A stretch of 7,696 bases of DNA from Ruminococcaceae bacterium UBA3710 (GTDB lineage: Bacteria; Bacillota; Clostridia; Oscillospirales; Acutalibacteraceae): positions 1-7,696 of the forward strand of contig DFHZ01000048.1 in the NCBI GenBank assembly GCA_002371985.1, given 5' to 3'. Positions 1-6,668 of this stretch are shown piece by piece; position 1 is the first letter of the stretch; each line of letters begins with the position of its first letter. The notes below the pieces were generated by a model that made no database searches, was not told where the DNA came from, and saw only the letters and a program-made list of their open reading frames with translations. Made by a program: the position numbers and the translations under genes.

Positions 1-223
1 GTTTTTTCATATCTTCCTCGTTGGCTAATCGCACAACCTTTTTAAGAGGAGATACTATTTCGTCATCCTCAACCTCTTTAACAGGAGCCGAAACTTTACC
101 CATAGCAAGACCTGAAGCCGTATCAACAATAACGGTATCGCCGACCGCTAATTCTTCTTTTAAAGGCTTAAAGTAATAACTTTTTCCACCCTCATTAAAT
201 TTTACGGATATAACCTTTATCAT
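1..223 (-). CDS. ricT: PSP1-domain protein RicT (YaaT), N-terminal 74 codons only
   Basis: The reading frame begins MIKVISVKFNEGGKSYYFKP and continues with VGDTVIVDTASGLAMGKV and PLKKVVRLAN. This is the typical start of the PSP1 domain of RicT/YaaT. The rest, including the cysteines that in the Bacillus protein take part in iron-sulfur binding, lies beyond the left edge; the family is usually about 270-300 residues. In Bacillus subtilis, RicT works with RicA and RicF to stimulate RNase Y processing and affects sporulation and competence. The start ATG (223-221) has a GAGAGGTGG ribosome binding site that overlaps the TGA stop of holB, so translation is probably coupled. The holB-ricT order is the same as in Bacillus, which supports the call. 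The identification rests on the N-terminal pattern and the neighbour. Confidence 0.85.
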   Translation of the reverse strand, partial: MIKVISVKFNEGGKSYYFKPLKEELAVGDTVIVDTASGLAMGKVSAPVKEVEDDEIVSPLKKVVRLANEEDMKK

Positions 224-233
224 ATTCCACCTC

Positions 234-1034
234 TCAATTTATATAATTCCTGAATTTGCAAACAGCCGATGAAAACAAAAGGGGCATATTCACATTTAAA
301 GATATAAGTTCAATATAATAGTTTATTTCTTCGTAAATCAAAGAAAGTATTTTTTTACGGTGATTTGAAGCATTACCGCTTTTTATAACCGAAACGCATA
401 ATTCCTGCATACATCTGAAAAGTTTTTCCGCTTTTGACCTATCCTTTTCATAAGGTTTAAAGGCTTTAAGCATATCATAATACTTATTATCAAAAAGCAA
501 ATCTATAATTTTCTTTGCTTCCTCTTCTAATTCTTTATCGGAAGTTATCTCTTGCGAAAGTGTTAAAATACAGCACCTTGAAACTATTGTAACAAGTTCA
601 AGTGTCCTTGACGGAGAAAGAAGAATGAATACAACGCTTGTCGGTGGCTCTTCCAAAACCTTTAAAAGTGCATTCTGCGCCTGTTCGTTCATAAGTTCCG
701 CATTTTTGATTACATATACCTTTTTTTGTGCCGAATGCGGTTTTATAAATGCGTCCGCACGAAGGTTTCTTATCTGCCCTACCGAGATAATTTTTTTACC
801 GTCCTCGGTGCCCACAAAAATAATATCCACATTGGACGACGAATCGGTAATCTTGCATTGCCGACACTCGTTACAAGGCTTATCTTCACCCTCGCAAACT
901 ATCGCTTTTGCAAGATATGTAGCCGTTTCCGTTCGCTCTTCAAAACTTCCGCCCTCAATCAAAAATGAATGCGGTATTCTTCCCGATTTTACTATTCTTT
1001 TTATATTCTGAATAGCAGAATTATTCGGTATCAT
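234..1034 (-). CDS. holB: DNA polymerase III delta' subunit (clamp loader)
   Basis: The 266-residue protein is the delta' subunit of the clamp loader, which helps place the sliding clamp on primed DNA. Visible signs are the N-terminal AAA+ region with a degenerate P-loop (LIEGGSFEERT, residues 25-35, no GKT, as expected for the non-ATPase delta'), a four-cysteine zinc-binding module (C47, C54, C57, C60), the conserved LLKVLEEPP (123-131) and the SRC motif (152-154), whose arginine acts on the neighbouring ATPase subunit. The C-terminal collar domain is weakly conserved, and the protein is somewhat shorter than the usual 300-330 residues. The ATG start overlaps the trpS stop as ATGA, pointing to coupled translation. 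A general AAA+ protein is the only alternative, and the SRC motif and the ricT neighbour argue against it. Confidence 0.93.
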   Translation of the reverse strand: MIPNNSAIQNIKRIVKSGRIPHSFLIEGGSFEERTETATYLAKAIVCEGEDKPCNECRQCKITDSSSNVDIIFVGTEDGKKIISVGQIRNLRADAFIKPHSAQKKVYVIKNAELMNEQAQNALLKVLEEPPTSVVFILLSPSRTLELVTIVSRCCILTLSQEITSDKELEEEAKKIIDLLFDNKYYDMLKAFKPYEKDRSKAEKLFRCMQELCVSVIKSGNASNHRKKILSLIYEEINYYIELISLNVNMPLLFSSAVCKFRNYIN

Positions 1035-2032
1035 AATACAAAACCGACCTTTTTCATTGCCTTAAAATAGGTCTTTCTGGCAACCTTTTCGGCTCTTTGT
1101 GCACCGTCTTTAAAAAGTCTTTCAAGTTCAGATTTATCGGCAATGATTTTATCGAAATTTGCCTTTATCGGTGCTAATTCATCGGCAACGGCTTCGCCAA
1201 CGGCAAGTTTAAAATCGCCGTAACCTTTGCCCTCAAATTCTTTTTCCACCTCTTGTGTAGTTTTTCCTGTTATTGCACCGTAAATTGTAATTAGGTTAGA
1301 AATGCCTTTTTTGTCTTCACTCATATAAATTCCGCTTCCGCTATCGGTTACGGCTCTTTTGAATTTACGGATAATTGTATCTCTATCGTCGAGAATTGCA
1401 ACCCAAGAATTAGCATTATCGTCCGATTTAGACATCTTTTTATCGGGGTTTTGAAGCGACATAACCCTTGCCCCAGCCTTAGGAATATAGGCTTCCGGAA
1501 CAGTAAATACATCACCGTAAATTCTGTTAAACCTTTCGGCTATATCCCTTGCAATTTCAAGATGCTGTTTTTGGTCAGCCCCTACGGGAACAAAATTAGG
1601 TTTATAAAGCAAAATATCTGCCGCCATTAAAACGGGATACGAAAAAAGTCCTACATTTATATTATCGGAATGTTTGGCAGACTTGTCTTTAAACTGCGTC
1701 ATTCTTGCCATTTCACCAAACTGAGTATTACAAGAAAGCACCCAAGACAAAGCAGAATGTTCGGGAACTTGCGACTGAATAAAGAGTGTACTCTTTTGCG
1801 GGTCAAGTCCCAAAGCCAATAATAATGCAAATGTAGAATAAATCTGCTGCCTTAATTTTGCCGGTTCCTGACGGACGGTTATTGCGTGTAAATCGGCAAC
1901 CGCAAAGGTGCAATCAAATTCTTCTTGCATATTAACCCAGTTTTTTAGTGCACCCAGATAATTTCCAAGTGTCAACATTCCGCTCGGCTGTATGCAACTT
2001 AAAACCTTCTTTTTTTCAATTATTTCGCACAT
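1031..2032 (-). CDS. trpS: Tryptophan--tRNA ligase
   Basis: This 333-residue class I aminoacyl-tRNA synthetase joins tryptophan to tRNA-Trp using ATP in the cytoplasm. The HIGH-like signature appears as PSGMLTLGNYLGAL, with TLGN at residues 21-24. GADQKQHLE (151-159) is the conserved TrpRS segment, and the KMSKS loop is exact at 199-203 (KKMSKSDDN). Length is normal for the short bacterial form. The ATG start at 2032 follows an AGAGG ribosome binding site by 8 nt. It sits 20 nt after prfC and overlaps holB by 4 nt, so it is probably co-transcribed with both. Many Bacillota trpS genes have a T-box leader. None fits here, because the upstream DNA is prfC coding sequence. Confidence 0.97.
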   Translation of the reverse strand: MCEIIEKKKVLSCIQPSGMLTLGNYLGALKNWVNMQEEFDCTFAVADLHAITVRQEPAKLRQQIYSTFALLLALGLDPQKSTLFIQSQVPEHSALSWVLSCNTQFGEMARMTQFKDKSAKHSDNINVGLFSYPVLMAADILLYKPNFVPVGADQKQHLEIARDIAERFNRIYGDVFTVPEAYIPKAGARVMSLQNPDKKMSKSDDNANSWVAILDDRDTIIRKFKRAVTDSGSGIYMSEDKKGISNLITIYGAITGKTTQEVEKEFEGKGYGDFKLAVGEAVADELAPIKANFDKIIADKSELERLFKDGAQRAEKVARKTYFKAMKKVGFVL

Positions 2033-2052
2033 AAATGTACCTCTGTTTATAA

Positions 2053-3642
2053 TTAGTTTTCGCTGAAATCTTCAAGAATAAGTCCCTCATTTTTTTCGAG
2101 AGCCCAGTTTATATTCCACTCGCTCGTAAAAATAAGGAGATTATTACCCTTAAAATCCTGTACCCATTTTGTATCTGAAGTAAGATTTAATGATTTAACA
2201 TCAATATTATCGTTTCTTATCCAACGGATATATTGGAATGGAAGGTTGTTTCTGATTACATCTACATTGTACTCGTTTTTAAGTCGGTATTCGAGGACTT
2301 CAAACTGCAATACACCGACAACGCCGACAATTACCCTTTCCATTCCCGTATCAGGCTCGTGGAAAATCTGAATGGCACCCTCTTGAGCAATTTGCTCGAC
2401 ACCCTTAACAAATTGTTTTCGTTTAAGACTGTCGACCTGCTCAATCATAGCAAAATGCTCGGGAGCAAATGTGGGTATACCTTCAAATTTAACCTTTTTC
2501 TTTATGTCGCAAACGGTATCACCTATCGAGAAAATACCGGGGTCAAATACACCGATAATATCACCTGCATAGGCTTCGTTTATAATCTGTCTGTCCGATG
2601 CCATAAGTTGTTGCGGTTGGGAAAGCCTTAATGTTTTTCCGCCCTGAATATGGAAATATTCTTTATCTCTTTCAAATTTTCCCGAACAGATACGCATAAA
2701 GGTCATTCTGTCCCTATGTGCCTTATTCATATTCGCCTGAATTTTAAAAACAAAAGCCGAGAAGTGGTCGTCGGTAGGCTCTATATTGCCCTCACTTGTG
2801 TTTCTCGCAAGTGGCGGAAGCGTCATTTTAAGGAAATTTTCAAGGAAAGGTTCAACACCGAAATTTGTTAAAGCCGAACCGAAGAAAACAGGGGTAAGTT
2901 CACCCTTATGCACCTTTTCAATATCAAAATCAAAACTTGCTCCGTCCAAAAGTTCTATTTGGTCGACCAAATCTCTTCTTTGATATTCTCCGATTATTTC
3001 GTCCATTTTATCGGTATCGGTTATATCACAATTTATAGCATTTAACTTTTCCTGCCCTCTATGAAGGTCATTAAATGCCATAATTTGCTTTGTGGTACGG
3101 TCATAAACGCCCTTGAAATCAACACCGCAACCGATAGGCCAGTTTATGGGATATGTCCCTATTCCAAACTCTTTTTCGAGTTCGTCAAGAAGTTCAAACG
3201 GGTCTCTTGCTTCCCTGTCAAGTTTGTTTATGAATGTAAAAATCGGAATATGTCTGCGGGCGGTTACTTTAAACAGTTTTCTCGTCTGCGGTTCGATACC
3301 CTTTGCCGCATCAATTACCATAACCACACTGTCAGCCGCCATAAGTGTACGGTAAGTGTCCTCGGAAAAGTCCTGATGCCCGGGAGTATCGAGAATGTTT
3401 ATACAATAACCTTCATATTCAAACTGCATAACGGAGGAAGTTATGGAAATTCCTCTTTGCTTTTCAAGTTCCATCCAGTCGGAAACTGCATGTTTTGCAG
3501 TTGCTTTGCCTTTAACGGAACCTGCCGTCTGAATAGCACCACCGTATAACAAAAGTTTCTCTGTAAGTGTTGTTTTACCGGCATCCGGATGCGAAATAAT
3601 CGCAAATGTACGGCGTCTGCCGATTTCATCTTTTAAGACCAC
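2053..3642 (-). CDS. prfC: Peptide chain release factor 3 (GTPase)
   Basis: The 529-residue protein is RF3, the translational GTPase that removes RF1 and RF2 from the ribosome after peptide release. Seen in the sequence: G1 SHPDAGKTTLTEKLL (from residue 17), the switch I part RGISITSS (63-70), G3 DTPGHQDF (85-92) and G4 NKLD (139-142). The segment GGAIQTAGSVKGKATAKHAV near residue 34 is typical of RF3 rather than EF-G. Length equals that of the Escherichia coli protein. The start appears to be GTG at 3642, 8 nt after GGAG of the ribosome binding site. An ATG two codons upstream is out of frame and stops after six codons. It is the first gene of the leftward cluster with trpS, holB and ricT. 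Confidence 0.97.
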   Translation of the reverse strand: MVLKDEIGRRRTFAIISHPDAGKTTLTEKLLLYGGAIQTAGSVKGKATAKHAVSDWMELEKQRGISITSSVMQFEYEGYCINILDTPGHQDFSEDTYRTLMAADSVVMVIDAAKGIEPQTRKLFKVTARRHIPIFTFINKLDREARDPFELLDELEKEFGIGTYPINWPIGCGVDFKGVYDRTTKQIMAFNDLHRGQEKLNAINCDITDTDKMDEIIGEYQRRDLVDQIELLDGASFDFDIEKVHKGELTPVFFGSALTNFGVEPFLENFLKMTLPPLARNTSEGNIEPTDDHFSAFVFKIQANMNKAHRDRMTFMRICSGKFERDKEYFHIQGGKTLRLSQPQQLMASDRQIINEAYAGDIIGVFDPGIFSIGDTVCDIKKKVKFEGIPTFAPEHFAMIEQVDSLKRKQFVKGVEQIAQEGAIQIFHEPDTGMERVIVGVVGVLQFEVLEYRLKNEYNVDVIRNNLPFQYIRWIRNDNIDVKSLNLTSDTKWVQDFKGNNLLIFTSEWNINWALEKNEGLILEDFSEN

Positions 3643-3648
3643 GCATTT

Positions 3649-3658
3649 GTCTCCTTCA
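3649..3658 (-). promoter_or_regulatory. Ribosome binding site deciding the prfC GTG start
   Basis: On the minus strand GAAGGAG is followed by ACAA and an ATG (3646-3644), then by the in-frame GTG (3642). Spacing from GGAG is 4 nt to the ATG and 8 nt to the GTG. The ATG frame encodes only MRGLKR before TGA, while the GTG frame opens RF3, so the site most likely serves the GTG. Confidence 0.6.
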
Positions 3659-3678
3659 ATAACAATTCATACCGTTTT

Positions 3679-3707
3679 ATTGTATCATATTCTTATTCTT
3701 ATATCAA
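3679..3707 (-). promoter_or_regulatory. Sigma-A-type promoter of the prfC-trpS-holB-ricT cluster
   Basis: The minus strand reads TTGATA (3707-3702), a 17-bp spacer and TACAAT (3684-3679), with TG one base before the -10 (extended -10). Transcription would begin near 3672, leaving a leader of only about 30 nt before prfC. That is too short for a riboswitch or T-box. Confidence 0.75.
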
Positions 3708-3730
3708 GAATTATATTTTATAAAAAAATG

Positions 3731-3759
3731 TTTACTTTTTAAAATTTTAGTGTTATAAT
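3731..3759 (+). promoter_or_regulatory. Extended -10 promoter of the secreted repeat protein
   Basis: TTTACT (3731-3736) is followed by a 17-bp spacer and a perfect TATAAT (3754-3759), with TG at 3751-3752 giving the TGnTATAAT form. It faces away from the prfC promoter, and the two -35 boxes lie 23 bp apart. The leader to the ATG at 3816 is about 50 nt. Confidence 0.75.
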
Positions 3760-3815
3760 ACAAAATGTAACTATATATTTTGGGTTTTAATATACTTTTT
3801 CAGGAGGCTACTTCA

Positions 3816-4826
3816 ATGAAAAAACTAATTGCTCTTCTCATTTCTGCCGTAATTGTTCTTTCAATCTCGGTTCCGTCATTTGCTGATAATATAATCAGTC
3901 CCGAAAAACCGGAAAATTATGTTGTTACCTGCAATGGCGTTCAAGGTGCTAAGGACGGTACAACATCTTCTGTTCCGAAAGGCGACCAGATTACATTAAC
4001 TGCCGACAAAACCAAAGGAACTTTTGATAAATGGACTATTGACGGCAAGTATACTATTGTTTCAGGCGGTTTAGATACCGATACTATTACAATAAAGCCC
4101 GATTCTGACTTAACCGTTACTGCTAATTTTAAAATCAACCCCGATATTTCATATAAGGTTTTATGCTTTGGTGTTGACGGAATAACCAACGGCGGATATA
4201 CAGTAGTAAATCAAGGCAGTTATTTCACCGTTACCCCCGATAAGAAAATGGGGACATTTTCAAAATGGGCTATCACGGGTAGTTATGATATTATTTCGGG
4301 CGGTTTGGATAAGGAAACATTGACCCTTATGCCGAAAAGCGACCTTGTTATTTCGGCTGCTTTTACAAACGGCGACAAGAGCGAATTTGATACAAACCAA
4401 AACGGAAAATACGATGTTCAGGCAGTAAGTGCTAAACCTGTAAACGGTTATAGTGCAAGTTCGGGAACCTGGTCGAGCAATAAGGCTGTTGTGGCATTTG
4501 ACGCTAAAAACAATCAACTTACAGTAAGCCCGAATCCAAAATTCGGCACTTTCAATAATTGGTCTGTTTACCTTTCTGTAAAAGGCGAAGACGGCAAACA
4601 AGCATTTGTCGAGGCTATCGAGGGTGTACATTATACAATAGCAAACGGCTCGTTGACCTCTGATATTCTTACAGTTATTCCTTTGGCAGATATCGTTATT
4701 TGCGGTAACTATAACGGAAAAACAACCTCTCCTAAGACTGCTGATTATTCTGCATACTTTGCTTTAATCGCAATTATCAGCCTTGCAGGAATTACCGTTA
4801 CATCAAAGAAAGTTTTTTCTAAATAA
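3816..4826 (+). CDS. Secreted InlB-B-like repeat protein with sortase-like C-terminus
   Basis: The start is ATG 3816, 8 nt after AGGAGG (3802-3807); an upstream in-frame TTG at 3780 would come before the ribosome binding site. The 336-residue protein has a clear signal peptide (MKK, hydrophobic core, likely cleavage after SFA at residue 23). Three related beta-rich repeats follow: residues 35-105, 113-183 and 199-299. They share the pattern GTFxxW, Y-x-I-x-x-G-x-L, T-x-x-P and a closing aromatic (NF, AF, NY), resembling bacterial InlB-B/Listeria-Bacteroides-type repeats. Repeat 3 is longer, with an insert near 253-272. The end has SPKTAD (305-310), a hydrophobic helix (about 312-329) and the basic tail KKVFSK. 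This is the layout of a sortase-anchored surface protein, but with A where LPxTG-type signals have G. The role is unknown; adhesion or wall attachment is an inference from the architecture. The gene is monocistronic, with its own promoter and terminator. Confidence 0.85.
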   Translation: MKKLIALLISAVIVLSISVPSFADNIISPEKPENYVVTCNGVQGAKDGTTSSVPKGDQITLTADKTKGTFDKWTIDGKYTIVSGGLDTDTITIKPDSDLTVTANFKINPDISYKVLCFGVDGITNGGYTVVNQGSYFTVTPDKKMGTFSKWAITGSYDIISGGLDKETLTLMPKSDLVISAAFTNGDKSEFDTNQNGKYDVQAVSAKPVNGYSASSGTWSSNKAVVAFDAKNNQLTVSPNPKFGTFNNWSVYLSVKGEDGKQAFVEAIEGVHYTIANGSLTSDILTVIPLADIVICGNYNGKTTSPKTADYSAYFALIAIISLAGITVTSKKVFSK

Positions 4827-4845
4827 AGTATATTGAATTTTATTT

Positions 4846-4876
4846 AACCCATCGGCGAAATGTCGGTGGGTTTTTT
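4846..4876 (+). terminator. Rho-independent terminator after the repeat protein
   Basis: AACCCATCGGC (4846-4856) pairs with GTCGGTGGGTT (4862-4872) over 11 bp including two G-U pairs. The loop is GAAAT and a run of six T ends at 4876. It lies 20 nt after the stop codon. Confidence 0.9.
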
Positions 4877-4891
4877 GTATGCAATTTTTTC

Positions 4892-4920
4892 TTGACTTTA
4901 ATTCGTAACAGGTATAATAT
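4892..4920 (+). promoter_or_regulatory. Promoter of the AbrB-ABC operon
   Basis: TTGACT (4892-4897) is followed by TATAAT (4913-4918) with a short 15-bp spacer, or by the less perfect TAATAT (4915-4920) with a 17-bp spacer. It lies just after the preceding terminator. The short spacer may mean a promoter that depends on regulation; which -10 is used cannot be decided by eye. Confidence 0.65.
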
Positions 4921-4924
4921 AAAG

Positions 4925-4947
4925 TATGAAAAGTATAACAATTCATA
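4925..4947 (+). promoter_or_regulatory. Inverted repeat, candidate operator of the AbrB-like regulator
   Basis: TATGAA (4925-4930) and TTCATA (4942-4947) form a perfect 6-bp inverted repeat with an 11-bp AT-rich centre. It sits just downstream of the -10 boxes, where a bound repressor would block initiation, and directly before a gene for a dimeric DNA-binding protein. Autoregulation is an inference; short inverted repeats also arise by chance in AT-rich DNA. Confidence 0.35.
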
Positions 4948-4963
4948 TTTTTAGGAGGACATT

Positions 4964-5161
4964 ATGAAAGACAAGTTTGTAGGTATCGCCAAGGTCGGCG
5001 AAAAAGGACAGATAGTAATACCAAAGGAAGCCAGAGATATGTTCGGCATAAACCCCGGCGATTCGGTTGTAGTTTTGTGCGACAAAAAGAAAGGAATGGC
5101 TATTGTTAAATCTGAAGTGTTTGAGGATACCATAGATAAAATAATACCGGGAACTAAATGA
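4964..5161 (+). CDS. SpoVT/AbrB-type DNA-binding regulator
   Basis: This 65-residue protein is almost entirely one swapped-hairpin AbrB domain. The core GEKGQIVIPKEARDMFGINPG (12-32) followed by DSVVVLC and GMAIVK is the usual AbrB/MazE/SpoVT pattern of two beta strands, a short helix and a looped hairpin. Such domains bind DNA as interlocked dimers. The start ATG follows AGGAGG (4953-4958) by 5 nt. The stop TGA ends 1 nt before the start of the ABC ATPase gene, so the two are one transcript and this protein probably regulates its own operon. A MazE-like antitoxin is an alternative reading, but no toxin gene is next to it and the MazE-type C-terminal toxin-binding tail is missing. The effector is unknown. 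Confidence 0.9.
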   Translation: MKDKFVGIAKVGEKGQIVIPKEARDMFGINPGDSVVVLCDKKKGMAIVKSEVFEDTIDKIIPGTK

Positions 5162-5162
5162 T

Positions 5163-5885
5163 ATGTATGCTATAAATGTTACAAATCTGACAAAAAAATT
5201 CAGAGATAAAGTTGCGGTAAACGGAATAAATCTGCAAATTAAAGAGGGTGAACTTTTTGCCCTTTTGGGAACTAACGGTGCCGGTAAAACGACTACTATT
5301 AAAATGCTATCCGGTTTGATAACGCCGACTTCCGGCGATATAAAAATCGAAAATATGGATATAAAAAAAGACGCATTTAAAATAAAAGAAATCTTAAATG
5401 TATCTCCGCAGGAAACCGCCATTGCCCCTAATTTAACCGTAAAGGAAAATTTAGAATTTATGGCAGGTGTTTATGGAATAAAAGACAAAAGCAAAAAAAT
5501 AGACGAACTGACCCAAAGATTTAATCTTGCTGAGGTTTTGAACAAAAGGGCAAAAACTTTATCAGGCGGTTGGCAAAGGAAGGTGTCTATTGCCATAAGC
5601 CTTATAAATGACCCTAAAATTCTTTTTTTGGACGAGCCGACTTTAGGTCTTGATGTTATCGCAAGAAAAGAATTATGGAAAGTTATAAACGAGTTAAAGG
5701 GCAATATAACCGTTATACTAACTACCCATTATATGGAAGAGGCCGAAAGTTTATCCGATAGAATAGGTATTATGGCGAACGGAAAACTTATTGATTTGGG
5801 TACTCCTCAAGAACTCATAAATAAAACCAATGCCGAAAACTTTGAGGATGCGTTTGTATCAATCGTAACGGGAGGCAAAGAATAA
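5163..5885 (+). CDS. ABC transporter ATP-binding protein
   Basis: The 240-residue ATPase drives an ABC-2-type exporter together with the next gene. All motifs are intact: Walker A GTNGAGKTT (36-44), Q-loop glutamine 83 (SPQET), signature LSGGWQRK (133-140), Walker B ILFLDEPT with catalytic E158 (153-160), D-loop GLD (162-164) and switch histidine 189. The D-loop and signature resemble the CcmA/NatA/drug-resistance group. It lacks the extra C-terminal domain found in several lipid or polysaccharide exporters. No strong ribosome binding site precedes the ATG; only 1 nt separates it from the AbrB stop, so translation is likely coupled. The substrate cannot be read from sequence; drugs, bacteriocins or other peptides are typical for this group. 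Confidence 0.94.
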   Translation: MYAINVTNLTKKFRDKVAVNGINLQIKEGELFALLGTNGAGKTTTIKMLSGLITPTSGDIKIENMDIKKDAFKIKEILNVSPQETAIAPNLTVKENLEFMAGVYGIKDKSKKIDELTQRFNLAEVLNKRAKTLSGGWQRKVSIAISLINDPKILFLDEPTLGLDVIARKELWKVINELKGNITVILTTHYMEEAESLSDRIGIMANGKLIDLGTPQELINKTNAENFEDAFVSIVTGGKE

Positions 5886-6616
5886 TGAGGATGCTAAATT
5901 TTGCCAAGCGTAATTTTAAAGAACTTATAAGGGACCCTTTGAGTTTAATATTTGAGATTGTTTTACCGCTTTTTCTTTTATTCATATTTCAGCAGTTCAA
6001 AATACCGTCTGATAATTATAAATTGGAAAACTTTACACCGGCAATTATAGTATTCGGTTTATCTTTTATAACCCTGTTTTCTTCTACTCTTATCGCAAAA
6101 GACCGAACATCTTCCTTACTTATACGCCTTGCAACCTCACCTATGAAATCAAGCGACTATATTATCGGTTACACCGTATCTTTAATTCCCATAATAATTA
6201 TTCAAAATATATTGTTTTTTGCAGTTTCCCTTATTTTAGGCTTAAAATTCAGTATAAACATAATGTGTGCGGTTATTGCTTCGGTTGTTGTTTCAATTCT
6301 GTTTATAGCACTCGGAATACTTATAGGAAGTCTTGTGAGCGAAAGGGCAACGGGAGGACTCGGAAGCATTGTAGTTCAACTTGTATGTTTTACAAGCGGA
6401 ATGTATTTTCCGAAAGAAGCCGTTGGAAAAACATTTTCTGCTATATGCAAAGCACTTCCGTTTGAAAGTTGCTTAAATATAATAAAAGGCGTTCTTAATA
6501 ATAATTTTGAAAATATTTCCGTTTTAAATATAATAATATTTTCGTCATATACAATTATTGTACTTGTGTTATCCGTAATTATATTTAAAAAAAGAATGAT
6601 AAGCGATAATAAGTAA
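5885..6616 (+). CDS. ABC-2 type transporter permease
   Basis: This 243-residue integral membrane protein is the permease partner of the upstream ATPase. Six membrane segments can be seen near 19-38, 51-71, 93-119, 124-150, 157-175 and 213-234. The N-terminal amphipathic stretch ending ELIRDPLSLIFEIVLPLF is the usual entry of ABC-2 permeases, and GMYFPKEAVGK (172-182) before KALPFESCLNIIKGVL matches their conserved loop and re-entrant region. The ATG overlaps the ATPase stop by one base (TAATG) and has GGAGG (5871-5875) 9 nt upstream; a second ATG two codons later is possible but worse placed. A half-transporter of this size would act as a homodimer with two ATPases. The function is probably export; the substrate is unknown. 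Confidence 0.92.
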   Translation: MRMLNFAKRNFKELIRDPLSLIFEIVLPLFLLFIFQQFKIPSDNYKLENFTPAIIVFGLSFITLFSSTLIAKDRTSSLLIRLATSPMKSSDYIIGYTVSLIPIIIIQNILFFAVSLILGLKFSINIMCAVIASVVVSILFIALGILIGSLVSERATGGLGSIVVQLVCFTSGMYFPKEAVGKTFSAICKALPFESCLNIIKGVLNNNFENISVLNIIIFSSYTIIVLVLSVIIFKKRMISDNK

Positions 6617-6618
6617 GC

Positions 6619-6651
6619 AAGATAGCCTGACCTAAACGGTCAGGCTATCTT
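6619..6651 (+). terminator. Strong hairpin terminator between convergent genes
   Basis: AAGATAGCCTGACC (6619-6632) and GGTCAGGCTATCTT (6638-6651) form a perfect 14-bp stem with a TAAAC loop, starting 2 nt after the permease stop. On the plus strand it is followed by a moderately T-rich tail (TATATCTTTT). It also lies 18 nt beyond the minus-strand zincin stop and may act for both, although the minus-side tail is only weakly T-rich. Confidence 0.85.
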
Positions 6652-6668
6652 TATATCTTTTAGGTTCT

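Noticed and set aside
625..1011. 128-codon plus-strand frame opposite holB
   Set aside because: It is antisense to conserved HolB motifs and has no ribosome binding site of note.
3061..3549. 162-codon plus-strand frame opposite prfC
   Set aside because: It is antisense to a fully conserved RF3 region, and its translation shows no domain pattern.
3780..3815. Upstream in-frame TTG start for the repeat protein
   Set aside because: The ribosome binding site lies between it and the ATG at 3816, and a signal peptide begins exactly at the ATG.
4964..5161. MazE-type antitoxin of a toxin-antitoxin pair
   Set aside because: There is no toxin gene next to it; the downstream genes are an intact ABC exporter, and the protein ends soon after the AbrB domain.
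4943..5422. 159-codon minus-strand frame across the AbrB gene and the start of the ATPase
   Set aside because: It is antisense to two well-recognised genes and crosses the operon start; the hydrophobic appearance comes from reading AT-rich coding DNA backwards.
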